Positions 46,860 to 59,759 of a stretch of DNA of 64,000 nt are shown piece by piece. The notes below the pieces were generated by a model, which had not been told where the DNA came from, did not search any database, and saw only the letters and a list, made by a program, of their open reading frames with translations. A program made the translations under genes and the position numbers. The stretch lies in assembly GCA_905221605.1 (NCBI GenBank), contig CAJNDS010000101.1, forward strand, positions 107,208 through 171,207, written 5' to 3'. The stretch is from Symbiodinium natans. Taxonomy: Eukaryota; Sar; Dinophyceae; Suessiales; Symbiodiniaceae. Numbering within the stretch: the stretch's first letter is position 1; every line of letters starts with the position of its first letter.

Positions 46860-48150
46860 TGCGCATGCGAGCGTATGATGCACGCTGGATATCTGTATGA
46901 TGAATTGGGGGTATGAGTTGGCCGTGCTCTCAAGCTTGGTGGCCTGAATTGGAGGCGGTGCGGCGCCGGTTCGCAGCGCTCCCTGGCTACGGTCGAACTC
47001 TTGCTCCCTCCTTCGCCATGACTTGCACTTTCCCCGACAAAAACTGGTGGGACTAAGGCTGCCATTTTTCCAGGAGTTCGCTTTTGATGTGGGGCTCCAG
47101 CAGCCCGCCAGCAATGATGCACATGCTATGAACTGTTGTAGCCCCGCTTTATGCTGGTCCTACAATGACAAGGCTCTTTAGATCCAGCAGCTGCCATATA
47201 GGCGGGTGGTGCCGGTGGCAAGATTTCCCCTGTTGCACCATGCCGGTCCTGGCCACAGCCTCATGCAGGTGGGGCTTCCAGCAAGCCGCTGGAACAACAC
47301 ATGCTACCACGCAGGATGGGATCTGCATGGTAGATCGCCAGAGAGCAGTCGTCATCAGGCTGTCAAGAATGTTTTGTGATTCGCCCCAAGAGGATGAGCG
47401 CCCAATGCTCACCGGTGGTGCTTGCTGGTCCCTGTGTTCAGAGCCGACTGGAGCCCCGGAGTGCAAGGGGCATCAGAAGGCTGCTTCCGCGTCACATGTT
47501 TTGGATGTTTTCCGGCTTTTTGCTTCGGACATGTCGTTTCCTGGGCGGCCATAGAAGTCTTTGACAAGCCGAAGCTAGCCTTGCCAGTTGCACGCGTGCT
47601 GAAAGCGTGGTGAGACCCGTGCCCTGGTCCCGGAATCGTCCTGCGTTCTATGTTGAAAGCGACGTCTGTGACTTACGGTCGGCTGACAGTGGATGTGCTT
47701 CGGCTGAGGGATTCCCATGTTTGCGAAACCCCTCCGGAGTCCTCTCCATGATCAGGGCAATCACACGCACACGGACAGGACTAGGATCCGTGGTTGTGAA
47801 ATGTTATGCCCAGATCTGAGGACACCTTGGAAGATTTCATCGTCCTTGATGGGCCTCCTGGCAAGTCATGTCCAGCAGCCTTCATCTAGGTACTTCCTGG
47901 TGTGATTGCGCGACGATCTTAATCGCATGAAAGGTACGCAAACATTATCCAGCGTGGCACAGCTCCATCAGAGTATGGACCCCCCGTTGCAGAATCGCAG
48001 ATTCAAGATTGGTTGCTTGGCTGTCGAGTTTTGCAGTGCAGCCTTACCTGCACCCTCACCTCACATTGTCACAAGGTTTCTAGAAGCCTTGCAGTACCAC
48101 TTGCAAGCAGAGAAGCTCGAGGCGCCACAACATGACTGATAGGACTGAAC
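46860..48150. other. No firmly supported gene
   Basis: A plus frame at 47165-47554 and a minus frame at 47149-47466 overlap. Neither shows a known motif. Confidence 0.35.
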
Positions 48151-48181
48151 GCTGTGTGCGTGTGTTTGTTTGATCATGTGG

Positions 48182-48268
48182 TGCAGCACATGTTCATGTG
48201 CGTGGCCTGCGTAGGGACAAGCTTAGCGGCGTCGATCGACGTAGCTGAAGCCGCCTCTTTTCAGCTTT
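48182..48268. repeat. Palindrome-bearing repeat, copy 1
   Basis: GCACATGTTCATGTGC inverted repeat at 48186-48201, a GACAAGCTTAGCGGCG segment, a 12-bp palindrome CGTCGATCGACG at 48230-48241 and GCCGCCTCTTTTCAGCTTT follow in order. The same order recurs at 48.8 kb. Confidence 0.8.
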
Positions 48269-48527
48269 CTGTGTATGGACATTCTCGTCGCCGACGCAAT
48301 GTCTTCTTTCCTGTCCGCATCTTCGGTGCTGGCCAATACCGACTCGGCGCTCGGCGTCGTCGCGGCAGTGCCGATGTAGACGCGTGCACGACTTGTCGCC
48401 GCCCATGCGTTTCTTTTGGGCCCCCCCCCCCCCACCCCTGTGATGAGGCGGTCACGACACGATCGACGAGCCCGGCCAGGAAACGATCGATGACGACTGC
48501 GCCGGCACAATCACTGTCACTGGCTTA

Positions 48528-48782
48528 GTGGAGCCACCCTTGGCGGTATCTTCGCCGTCGCAGGCGCCGGCACCCCCGCCAGAAGGTCCCGACGCCGGGC
48601 GTCTTTTTCGGCTGCAGGAGGACCAGGTTGACCACGTGAAAGCTCGGCGGAGTCAGGCGCCCCTCGTCGAGTCCGACCGGGAGATGGAGCCTAGATCAAG
48701 CCGAGCGCGGGTGCAGAATGCGCTCTCGCATTGCCTACCCGGATTTTCGGCGGACTGCAGCCCGGGCGCGCGTAGCGCATGA
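48528..48782 (+). CDS. Possible Pro-rich exon in a GC-rich block
   Basis: The frame reads SSPSQAPAPPPEGPDAGRLF and QEDQVDHVKARRSQAPLVES between the two palindrome repeats. Composition is protein-like but also what GC-rich sequence gives by chance. A C-run lies at 48421-48433. Confidence 0.25.
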   Translation: MEPPLAVSSPSQAPAPPPEGPDAGRLFRLQEDQVDHVKARRSQAPLVESDREMEPRSSRARVQNALSHCLPGFSADCSPGARSA

Positions 48783-48807
48783 ACGCAAAAGTGCTAGGGA
48801 GAGCGGC

Positions 48808-48892
48808 GCTTGTCGCGCAGCACATGTTCATGTGCGAAGCGACAAGCTTAGCGGCGATCGCCGTCTGGCTATCGTCGCCGCCGCCTCTTTCA
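48808..48892. repeat. Palindrome-bearing repeat, copy 2
   Basis: A 40-bp near-palindrome at 48808-48847 has outer arms GCTTGTCGC/GCGACAAGC and inner arms GCACATG/CATGTGC around TT, with only two 3-nt mismatched steps (GCA, GAA). It is followed by TTAGCGGCGATCGCC and GCCGCCTCTTTCAGCTTT. Copy 1 keeps the inner arms but not the full outer arms. Confidence 0.85.
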
Positions 48893-49214
48893 GCTTTCCC
48901 ACCCACACCGACCCAAACAGGCGCCGGCCGCCGTTCCGGCCGGGCGGGTGCAGATGTGCCCCCTGCGCCGGCGCAGCACGCATCAGCACGCTTGTAGTTT
49001 CAGTTTAGAGGGTAGCGGCGCTTTCATAATATCACGCACAGTTGGGCCATGTTGGGCCATCCTTGGGAGGCCTTAACCGTACCAGACGTACGTGGCACAT
49101 CACTTACCATCCGGCCACCAGACTCTCTACTGCGATTGAGCGGGAGCCGCTCCTTTCAGCAATCTTCTAGGCCCATGGCCATGACTGAGCATGAAAACGT
49201 ATAGATGTAGGAAA

Positions 49215-49480
49215 GTCGCATCGCGCTCTAGGACAGCAGCGTGCTGGAACCTTTCCACTTCGATGGACTTTGGCTTCGCGTGACCGGCATTCGGTCACGG
49301 GCGGCGCACACCGAGAAGATCCAGCAGCGACTTGGCAGCGTCTCCGAGGTCTTCTCTGTACTCATCTGAGTCCGGGACGGGAAAGCACTGAGAGATGCTC
49401 GCATCGAGGGACTGAACTGTTGCCATGTCACTGGCAAGGCGCGTGCTCAAGCCTGCCCAGGCAGAGACCGGAAGACATTT
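49215..49480 (+). pseudogene. RRM-like or unknown exon with an in-frame TGA
   Basis: After CTCTAG the frame reads DSSVLEPFHFDGLWLRVTGI, HTEKIQQRLGSVSEVFSVLI, then TGA (49368-49370), then VRDGKALRDARIEGLNC. The flow across the stop looks like one domain of mixed alpha/beta type. An RNA-recognition-motif-like fold is possible but not shown. The stop suggests decay or a short unrecognised intron. Confidence 0.3.
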
Positions 49481-49499
49481 CTTGTTCGGTAGCCACTAC

Positions 49500-50185
49500 C
49501 CTCATGATCCCTCATCTTCCGTACCTGTGAGGTGGGAGCCGAGGCAGCGACCGTGGCTTCGGGATTTCTTGCCTATGCCGTGGACTTTGAAGTCCGGCGC
49601 CTAGGGGATGCTTGGCAAGATTAGGGTTAGGGGATGTTAGGGGCGCATTCATGTGCACATACAGTATTACGTAAGACTATCGGGGGCTTGTGGGGTGCAG
49701 TAAGAGTACTACAGGGTAAGTAACATGCGATACTAGTGGCATATCAAAGGGCGCCTGAAGTGCGTACGGTCTGATCAGAGTATTGCAAGGCTTTTGCAGG
49801 GCTACGGGTTGAAGAGCTTTCCTCTGATGCCTGCCGGAAACACCGGCGTTTCAACAGATCTCAATCGGTCGACACCGCCCACAGGAGTCTACATGAACGC
49901 ACAAGCATCCCGCTAATGAAGGAGTCTGTATGGGCAGGTCAATCAAGCAGGAATGTCATGAAATTTGGGCGTCTGAACATGTTGCATGTAGTGCAGTTGT
50001 GCCTGCCGTGGCCAGCCCGTAGAAACAATCCTGAGACTGTTCTGGCCGCAGCCAAGGAGAGCACCTCTGTGCCGAAAGCAAGATATGTATTTTGGACGAA
50101 GAAAGCTGTGTCATGAGATCAGGGATCAGGGCTTTTTCGGACTCGGTCGGACGGCACGTTGCAAGTACAGAGTGACAGCACCTTT
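49500..50185. other. No supported gene
   Basis: Contains TTAGGG/GGGGATG-rich sequence at 49615-49650 but no array. No coding frame is convincing. Confidence 0.4.
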
Positions 50186-50191
50186 CCGTGC

Positions 50192-50640
50192 TGAATCAGC
50201 CTGCTTCAGGCAGCGCTGGCCGAGCAGGTCAGAGCCGTCCTCCATGGCTGCTTGCTTCACCTGCATCGTACCCGAGCCCTAAAGAAGGTGTCGCGGCAGC
50301 AGGGCCAGCAAAAGCTGCGTAAAATGTCGGAATTGACGTGTCTCTACCCACAGCTATTATTCACGCGGCATCCGCAGTGTTGGTCTTTTGCTATTTCGTC
50401 CTGTCTGCTGAGAAGCTGAAGTTCTACCGTCACTTTGAGTTTGATCGCGGCATCCAGCTTGATTCGATCCGATACAAGGACCAGACTTGCATAAAATGGC
50501 TGGTGGTGCATGTCAGCGAGCCATGCAACTTCTTGAAATTGCAAAGGAGTCGCAAAACAGCCTCATCTGTTCTCCGACCCACTGCGCGCCTTGGGAGGCT
50601 CGGCCCTGGGGCAGGAGTGCTGCATCTGTGCAACTTGTTA
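50192..50640 (+). CDS. Coiled-coil protein exons
   Basis: The clearest exon (about 50203-50350) reads LLQAALAEQVRAVLHGCLLH, LHRTRALKKVSRQQGQQKLR and KMSELTCLYPQ. A second at about 50505-50565 reads QRAMQLLEIAKESQNSLI. Both are strongly helical. The gene probably continues across the long TG tract, but that link is inference. Confidence 0.45.
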
Positions 50641-51129
50641 CATGGCGAGCCTGTCTGGCACTTGCTCTCAGGCTAGCTTCAGCACCAATGCCACCCACCA
50701 CAGCTCAACACCAAGGAAAGCGTTGCTCAGTGAACTAGTGCTGTACTCATTGCACCCCTCTAATGCGGAACCCTGATGCAAATCGTAAGATAACGCTGCT
50801 AAAGCAGTCGTGTCGATTGTTGGGAGAAATCTGGCAGGTGTGGTGTCACTCAAAGCCATGAAAGTCCAAGCTTTGGCAACGACACGGGTCGGTCCTGGTG
50901 ATGCCACCATTCATTGTTCTTGAAAGGTCCATGCACCGCCAGGGCTGACGAACAGCCTTGAAAGTAAGAACTTTGGTTCTTTTGGGGGACTCAGCCATGG
51001 GTGAAGGACGATAGACAATGTTGGTTTGTGTGAAAGATCAAGAACTTTCGCAGTTGTTGTCCTACCAAGTGGATGCCAAAATACAAAAAGCCCCCAGAAT
51101 TTCATTATACACACAACGAGGCCTGCGAA

Positions 51130-52722
<1,593 letters not shown>

Positions 52723-53094
52723 TTTGGTGCTTGTGTTTGTGTGCAAGGGCAGCTTTTTGTTGTGCTATGCTCGACTTAGCTTCCTCAGCCAGGGCAGCTG
52801 GTTTCAAAGCAAGTGCTATCAAGTGCTATTTTTGAAAGACCGCGCCGGGCCCTTCCCAGACAACATGCTGGGAGGACCTTTGCAGTGAGTGTGCGCTTCC
52901 ACTCGGTCGACTCTACCAAATCACCTCCCACGGCATCCTCAGTCAAGACCGGCATGGCTGCTCGACACTGATGAGAGACTAGGACCAACTAGGAAAGAGT
53001 GGTTTGAAAGTATGACATCATGAGAAAGCTGATCCCACACTGAGCCCACCATGCACTTCTGCCCGGCCCTGTCCACCAGCTCTTGCGCGCTGCT

Positions 53095-53905
53095 TTCAGG
53101 CTGCGCTTTTGGGCCTTGAACACTGCCAGCTGGAAGCCGTAGAGGTGGAGATGAAGGCCTCCTGGTTCGAGGCACAGCTTACGCCCCCCGGAGCATTCGG
53201 AGCACTCCACAGCACACGTTCCGTACGGCCTAGAGTGCCTAGAGCTAAGAGATGCCTTCGGAGCGGGTGCATCTCAGGATCCGGACGCTCTCGCACTCCC
53301 CGGCCGTCGAGGAAGTGGAGGCAGATCTTTAATGGGGCTTTGATGTCCGGGACTTCTTCTATGCAAACCAGTAACCATGGGCTGACGTTGCATTTGCGAG
53401 CTGTGGCGAGCCATGAATGCAATTGCTGACTTGTTGAAGAGTTCTCGGTGCCCGAGGCTTTGAGTGCCAAGCTCGCCTCCTTGCATCACAATGGAGTGTG
53501 CAGCGCATCGTGCAGTCCACAGAGCTGCTGTTGCATTTCCGTGTCTATGTGTTGCAAGATCCTTGAGGGATCTTGAGGGCATTTGCTTGCAGAATGTTAT
53601 CTCTTTGTACCGCGAAGAAAACAAATTCAGGTGCTCTGAACAACTTGGCAGCTGGAAGCCTGTAGCGGCAACTCGGCAGAAGCTCGACAGGGCTGATTGC
53701 GACGCAACGGCGCAGACGCTGGTTTGCTGAGCTGAATCGACCCAGGTCGTCGCGCCGGCACTAGATGAGGACAGATCTCCTCTGATGTGTGGAATCGGAC
53801 AACTTGTTGAGAGCTTACTCGCACGAGGACCGTAAAGCAGAGCTGGCAGTCGCAATTCAGCTCCAGCTGCTGCCGTCTGCGGATAGCGCCACATGTCTGC
53901 CAACC
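53095..53905 (+). CDS. Unknown helical protein exons
   Basis: Exons: from about 53100, after TTTCAG (GLEHCQLEAVEVEMKASWFE); 53430-53485 (LVEEFSVPEALSAKLASLHH); 53490-53570 (WSVQRIVQSTELLLHFRVYV); 53830-53910 (RKAELAVAIQLQLLPSADSA). The plus-strand helical pattern is like the exons at 50.2 kb. A 209-codon minus frame overlaps and is judged a shadow. Confidence 0.4.
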
Positions 53906-53930
53906 TGCCGTACTGTGTAACTATACCGTA

Positions 53931-55580
53931 GTGAAGATCATCGCCACAATTCGTTTGAAGTCATGCCATGCTGCTCAAGCAGATGCCATACGCATGGCCG
54001 AGAAAGAGAGATGCAAGCATGACGGTAGTCACTTAGTACTAGCCCCTAAAACCCTGAACCGTATACTATACCGGCATGCCGTACATGCTCCCCCTGGCGG
54101 CATGCATGTACCCTGCATGCCTGCATGCCCCCGTAAGAGGGCTGCGCTTGAAGGTGTGTCTAGCTCGGGGTCGGAATCGAATGGGCATAAAGCTCGAGGT
54201 TGACTGAGAGTTTGGGCTTAAGGGGCGTACCAGGGTCGGTGATTCCGCCCACAGGCGGAGTCAAGGCGGAAAGCACAATCGTACCGCAAAACGACGGCCA
54301 GCATGAAAACGCTCATGATGATGATTCTGATGACTTTTTTGATTCACTGCAACTGTAACTGCGACACCTGACTCATGAGCGGAGCAGTACCAGGATTCTT
54401 CATGCTTGCGGGTGTAAGATGAACTGTTCAGGATCGAAGCGCAAGTGTCACCAAGGTATGGCCAGGCAGACCACTGGATGAAGAGGAGATTGGCATGTTC
54501 GTCGTGTGCGTCATCGCCGAATATTGTGTTCTTCCTCTCGCGCTCCCTATGCTTTCCCCCGTTGTGCCCCACTTTACTTTACTCGTCTCTCCACGCCATC
54601 TCAGCCAGCTCTCCCTTTCAGGAGGTGAGGCTCGAACTGGAAAAGCAAACAGGCTTCGATGGACATCGGCTGCAGCTGACAAACTTGAGGCACTTTGGCC
54701 AGCATTCCGGCATTCAAGACATGTCTCGGCATGGCGAGGAATTCTGATCTGGAGCTTTTAGGCAGTCGTCCAGCTGTGCCAATGTGGATTTTGCGATTCT
54801 GGGTCTGTGGAGAGAACGGGCCACTCTGCTCAAGGCCAGAAATCTGCCACAGCACAGCTACATGCAAGTAGCTTCTTGCCGGGCACCTCTACGATTGAAC
54901 TGTCATCAAGAGAAGAACCTGTTTGCAGGCCTTCTGGGATGCAGCCGTCCAGAGCAAGATTCCAAAAATAAAGCATTGGTCCGGTTCCGTGGTTGACGTC
55001 AAGGCCTGCAGTTTTGCGGAGCATGCCTTCATCTCATCATTGGGGGTCGTGGAGGTGTCACAATGTGTCACCCTCAAGGGAATGTGAGCCCCGCAGGTGC
55101 TGGATGCTGCGCAGCTGCGGGGCCGGTGCTCGACAGGACAGCTCCAAACAGAAGTTGGGGACTATGTTGGCTTGTGTCTACTCGCATATGGCATTGTGGA
55201 CAGGCAAAGAGGCGTGCGGGCGGGAGGAGTTTGCTGTGTTTCGAAGTTTTGTAGACAGGAGGGAAAAGAAGCCTTTTTTCAGGGACGCGGCTCGATCAAA
55301 AACAGCAGCCCGTAAGTTACTTGTCAGAGCTTCCAAATTAGCAAAGGTCTGGGTGCCCAAACCAACGCCCTGGAGCCTTGGCCAGAGCTCCTGCTCTCAC
55401 TTGACTGATGTCTGGGAGGCCAAATCTGGGAACATGCAACCATTGTAAATCTACGGATGGCCGGGCTAATCTGGCGCCCGTACCCCCCCTGACCACTCCG
55501 AAAACAGAAAGGACAACATCGAAAGCGGCCCCGCTCGCAGCCCTAACTCACGATTTCAGGCATGCAAGGTAGGTAGGGGA
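53931..55580 (+). other. Sparse region with one likely exon
   Basis: After TTTCAG at about 54620 a frame reads EVRLELEKQTGFDGHRLQLT and NLRHFGQHSGIQDM to 54747. It is protein-like but unassigned. Elsewhere frames are short. An imperfect CCCCTAAAACCCTGAACC stretch is present at about 54044-54061. Confidence 0.3.
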
Positions 55581-55583
55581 AGC

Positions 55584-57440
55584 ATGGGGAAGCACATCGA
55601 GTCGGAAGCTTTTATGGATTATCTCCGGAGCATCACGGCGTCACATGGCCGTCCATTTGGGGCTCCCAGGACCCACAAGGAGCCTTGGCGCTTCGGAGGA
55701 GATGACTTCAAAGCTTGGTTTGCGTGAAGCGATCAAGGACCTCGTTTCCCTCTCTCTCGCTCTCTCGCTCTCTCCTCCCACTCCATCAGACGGATTCAGA
55801 CTCACTCAGTGACTAAGATGTTGAGGACTACATCCACCTATGCCGCACCGGAGGAACAGGCACAGGCGCCTGCCACAACCTGGGAGACTTCCGTTTAGTG
55901 ACAGATGGAGGGACATACTCGAGCTGGGGATTTCTGCAGCGAAGCAATGGCACCAGTCTGCTTCAAGAGCTGTCATCGTCTGCAATGACAGGTAACCAGG
56001 ATCGGCAGTGCAACCCATACCCGTTTCGCTTGCTGAAGCACCTTCGAGGCAGTTAGGTGAGTTTGAGGAGGCTGCGGTTTTTGCGACAACATGAAAGCCC
56101 CTGTAACCTCTCCGTCTTTTCTCTACGAGGCATATCCTGGACATGTTCGTCAAGATCGAGGCGCCAGAGGCGGCTGCGAACTCCCGTGTCCTGGCAAAAC
56201 AGGATGCGCGCGACGTGCTGCCTTTCTCCCGCCTCTCTCTCTCGCTGTCTCTCTCCCTCCACCTCCTCTCTCTTTCTTTTTTGTTTCTCTGCAGAAGGCT
56301 ACGCATTCCCCGCCTCGGAAAGAAGAGGCGGGCCCGACAGACACAGAAGTCGCAGTATGGGCACTCGGCAGCCAGGTGCTGCACGATTGCCCAAGCACCA
56401 CCTTGCCCAACACGGCGTTGCCGCCACCTCAGTCATCGGTTAATAGTCCGCTTTGTCAGGATTTGTCTGCCACAGCAAGTATGCTGTGCTGATCCAGTAC
56501 ATAGGGCATGACTCTCCCTCCCACTCCCAAGCAAAAAGAGTCACCGAAAAGACGCCGCCCATCCCCCAACCGCACGGCCCACCCTCTTCCTCCAAAGAAG
56601 ACCTGCGTCATCGCGACTCGGGGGCGGCTTAGGGGCCATGGTCGAGACTCCGGGCTGGGATCGTACGTTTTTAAGATCTCTAACGTTTCTACCTCGTCGA
56701 GATGTTGGATGCCCCAAAACCAACTTCGCGCCACTTCCGGGGGGTCTGGCTGGGCGGAACAGTTTAACACAAGAACTCGAGAGAGGGCTCCTCCGCTGGC
56801 ATGCCATTCAGCAACACATCTCAAACATCAAACATAGGTGGATTCACTCGAGGGGATTCAGTCTCTGACACAGCATGAGATCCCCAAGGCGTCTTCGCTC
56901 CTTCAAGATTTCAGCTCCGTGCTGCTGGAGGTGACATTGACGCGTCAGAAGATCAAGCTGTAGACAGTAGAGGCGATAGTGAATCTCACGCATGTGATGC
57001 TGCCAGGTTGTTGAGCTTCATGGCAAAATGCTGGGCAGCCAAACAGAGCACGCCATGAAGGAGTACTTTCTCAGTCAGGACGCACAAACGCTTTGTGTGT
57101 CATTGGGGTCCATTCTTTTTCCGCTCCCTTCACTGAAAGGACTGGCGGCCCGAGGAGATGAGGTATGCATTGCGAGCACTGACTTGGGTACCTTGGCGAA
57201 AGAAGGCGAACCGAATGTCTCCGAACTTGCTTTCCTCAATCCCTGGCTATAAAATGCTCTCAGGTGCTGGCATATGCTTCTCGGCCGCACATCCAACAGT
57301 ACTTTGGACTCCTGTGGCATCTCCTGATTTGGGGACGAGGACACAAGCAACGCAGAAGCCTACGCCACATACGAGCCTTTGCCGCACTGAAAAGAAAGAA
57401 GCACATGGCAGCCATGGAAGTGCCTCGGCGCCGCGAGCTT
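55584..57440 (+). CDS. Unknown multi-exon gene
   Basis: Exon 1 opens at ATG 55584: MGKHIESEAFMDYLRSITAS, HGRPFGAPRTHKEPWRFGGD. A second exon (from about 55817, after ACTAAG) reads DVEDYIHLCRTGGTGTGACH, NLGDFRLVTDGGTYSSWGFL and SNGTSLLQELSSSAM. Further exons: about 56150-56240 (IEAPEAAANSRVLAKQDARD); 56294-56400 (KATHSPPRKEEAGPTDTEVA); 56833-56960 (EGIQSLTQHEIPKASSLLQD and FSSVLLEVTLTRQKIKL); 57005-57160 (VVELHGKMLGSQTEHAMKEY and FLSQDAQTLCVSLGSILF); 57262-57440 (LAYASRPHIQQYFGLLWHLL, competing frames). CT-rich tracts lie in two introns. The family is not recognised. Long stop-free, compositionally normal frames make the gene itself fairly certain. Confidence 0.5.
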
Positions 57441-57764
57441 GCGCCTTTGTTGCGTCATGCGTCTGAGGGAAGACCCAGCTCTCCGACCAGCATTCAGGCA
57501 CGTCGGGGCAAAGTTGGGGCTGAGCCGGGGTGTTTACTGCCCTGGTGCACAGGTGCATGCAACACGAGTGCGGCGTGCTGTGCTCACTGTGCTCACCGTG
57601 CGCAGGCTGCGCTGTCGCACAGAGCAGTTGGGCTTGCGGAGGCCGGACTCAGGGAATCCGTCAACTTAATTTTAACGCTACGCGACCCGCCTCGGCCCGG
57701 CCCAGCGCATCCACGTGAGCATGGTGATTCCGCAGCGCCCAAGTCGCTGGACCCCAAGCATGGG

Positions 57765-57885
57765 TCTAGGGTTTAGGGTTCCGGGTTCATGGTTTGGGGT
57801 TTAGGGTTGAGGGTTGCTCAAGGTTCACGGTTTGGGGTTTACGGTTTTGTTGGGTTTTTCAAGGTTCAAGGTTGAGGGTTGAGAC
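57765..57885. repeat. Degenerate TTTAGGG-type telomere-like repeat
   Basis: About 15 variants of GGGTTTA/GGGTTNN on the plus strand, such as GGGTTTAGGGTT and GGGGTTTAGGGTTGAGGGTT. It decays rightward and ends shortly before the poly-G block. Confidence 0.8.
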
Positions 57886-57908
57886 GGTTGATCGTAAAGT
57901 TGAGCCAG

Positions 57909-58088
57909 GTGGGGAGAGGGGGAGGGGGGGGGGGGGGTGGGGGGGGGGGGGGGGGTGGGGTGGGGCGGGTGGGTAGGAAAGTTGGGGGGGGGTGGGGGGG
58001 GTGGGGGGGGTGGGGGGGTGTGGGGGGGGGGGGTTGGGGGTGGGGGGGGGGGGGGGGTGGGGGGGGGGGGGGGTGGGGGGGGGAGGGA
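57909..58088. repeat. Poly-G block
   Basis: About 180 bp that is almost entirely G on the plus strand, broken by single T and a few A or C. There are many separate runs of four or more G, so G-quadruplex formation is expected. Gly/Trp and Pro-only frames are artefacts. Confidence 0.98.
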
Positions 58089-58109
58089 ATTGGAGTTCAA
58101 GCCCGCAGG

Positions 58110-58445
58110 AAGATGATGCACCTGCCGGGGGTCGAGCCCGAGCCACTAAGCTCTGACTTAGAAGATCCAAAATCCAAAATTTATAGGAAACCCACCATGT
58201 TTATAGGGCTGGGCACCCCTCACCAAGCTCCGACTACACAAAACCTAAAATCCAACATGAAACGGGCTCACCCCACCCATCTCTGGCCCAATTGTGAGCC
58301 GGACCCCTCCCAAGACTGCCCAAAACCCAAAACCCGAAACCCAAGCAAAAAAACCAAAACCCAGACAGGGCACAGGACAGGGCAGGTCACAGGACAGGAG
58401 GATTGAGCCAGGGACCCTTGGGTTGCAAGGCAGCTTGAAGGGCCA
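58110..58445 (-). mobile_element. Possible tRNA-related (SINE-like) fragments
   Basis: The reverse complement of 58118-58160 has a T-arm-like GGGCTCGACCCC and that of 58400-58440 has GGGTCCCTGGCTCAATCC preceded by CTTGCAACCC. Both resemble tRNA T-arm and anticodon-arm sequence (box B) in minus orientation. No full cloverleaf was built. Between them is A/C-rich sequence with AAACCC and AGGACAGG repeats. Confidence 0.3.
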
Positions 58446-58449
58446 CTAG

Positions 58450-59755
58450 GCCATTCGGGAGAAGCAAAATGCAAAATCTCAAGAGGGCTTAGAGAGGTCC
58501 TGGCGAACCGCGCTTGTGGATCCCGCCTTCCCGGGGGGGGTACCCATTTGAAGCAAAAAAAGTGGTCCGAAAAAGGGTGTGGGGGGAGGATTTGGAGGGG
58601 GGTGCCTGTTCTCACAACCTATACACCTTCGGCCCGAGGCCTCGGCGGATTTTTAATCAAGCGCTCAGACTTTCATCGGGCAACATGATGACATGTTAGT
58701 CGTTCCCATCTCGCGAGGCGATCAGAGTCTATCAAAAGTTCCTGGTTCCAAGCTCAGCATAACCGTGGTGCAAGCAATGAGCAAAACAGAGCCAATGAGC
58801 CTGCAGCCTCTGTAGCGGGAACGTCATGCCAGGGGGCTCTTGAAGAAGAGGACCTCTCACGCCGCTTAGTAGCGTGAAGATGCGTTTGTTGTGATGAAGA
58901 GAGCTCCACAGGTTTCGTTGCTTGGCGTCTGTCCATGGTCAGCACAAACAAAACGCAGATTCAACTCCATCAGCTAAGCGTGGAGAGGTTAGGGCGCCAC
59001 GAAGTTTCATCGAGTCGCGAGTTTCAAAGTGTTTCAGCACTACTCGGGTGGCCAAGAAGATAGGGAGAGGATGGAGGACCGATCACTCCTTACAGGGCTT
59101 GCACGGGTCTGGTGAGCAGGAGGCTGCGGCACCGCCTGAAAATGTAGAGCTGATGGCGCTCTCATTTTTTGCCTTATCATCTGATCCCGCTCGAGTTCTC
59201 AGCCCGAAGTTGAAATTCAGTGAGAGGGTGGGCAGGCAGACTGTAAGCATCCAGCATTAGAAGATAAGACCATAGGCGGGAGTGGTGACTGCACAGCAAA
59301 GTAGTTGGGAGGAGGGACTGAAGGGACGTCTCTCAGAGTAGAAGAGAGAAGGACGGAATCAGACGTAGCCAAACACGCAGCGTGAGTGTTCGAGAAGTGC
59401 TCCGAGTCGGATCCGAGGTGGAATATATCGGCCGTGCAGCATGCAACCTGTCTGACCTGTCTTTGCCAGCAATTGCCCATGTTGGCTGCCGTTTCTGATT
59501 ATGTTTGATCATTGCCTTTCTGTTTCCTGGTGCTGAGGTTGCAGAATCTACTTCTAGCACTGCAGGGTATCCAGTCGAAGCCATGCGACGTAGCAGACTT
59601 GGAATCTTGGAAAGCTTCACAGAAATGACACGGATCTCTCTCAAGCAAGCGACAACTGAGGCAACACTTCCTGCTTGGCTGGCAGGCACTGACACTTCGG
59701 CAGCACTTGCAGTACCATGTGGGAGCAAGATGAGAGAGCAAACTTGAGAGAGCAC
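58450..59755. other. No supported gene
   Basis: Frames on both strands are open but unrecognised (for example minus 59333-59782). Nothing further seen. Confidence 0.35.
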
Positions 59756-59759
59756 AAAA

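Noticed and set aside
53274-53903. 209-codon minus-strand frame
   Set aside because: Overlaps plus-strand helical exons and has no known motif.
57825-58406. Gly/Trp-rich and Pro-rich frames
   Set aside because: Produced by the poly-G block.
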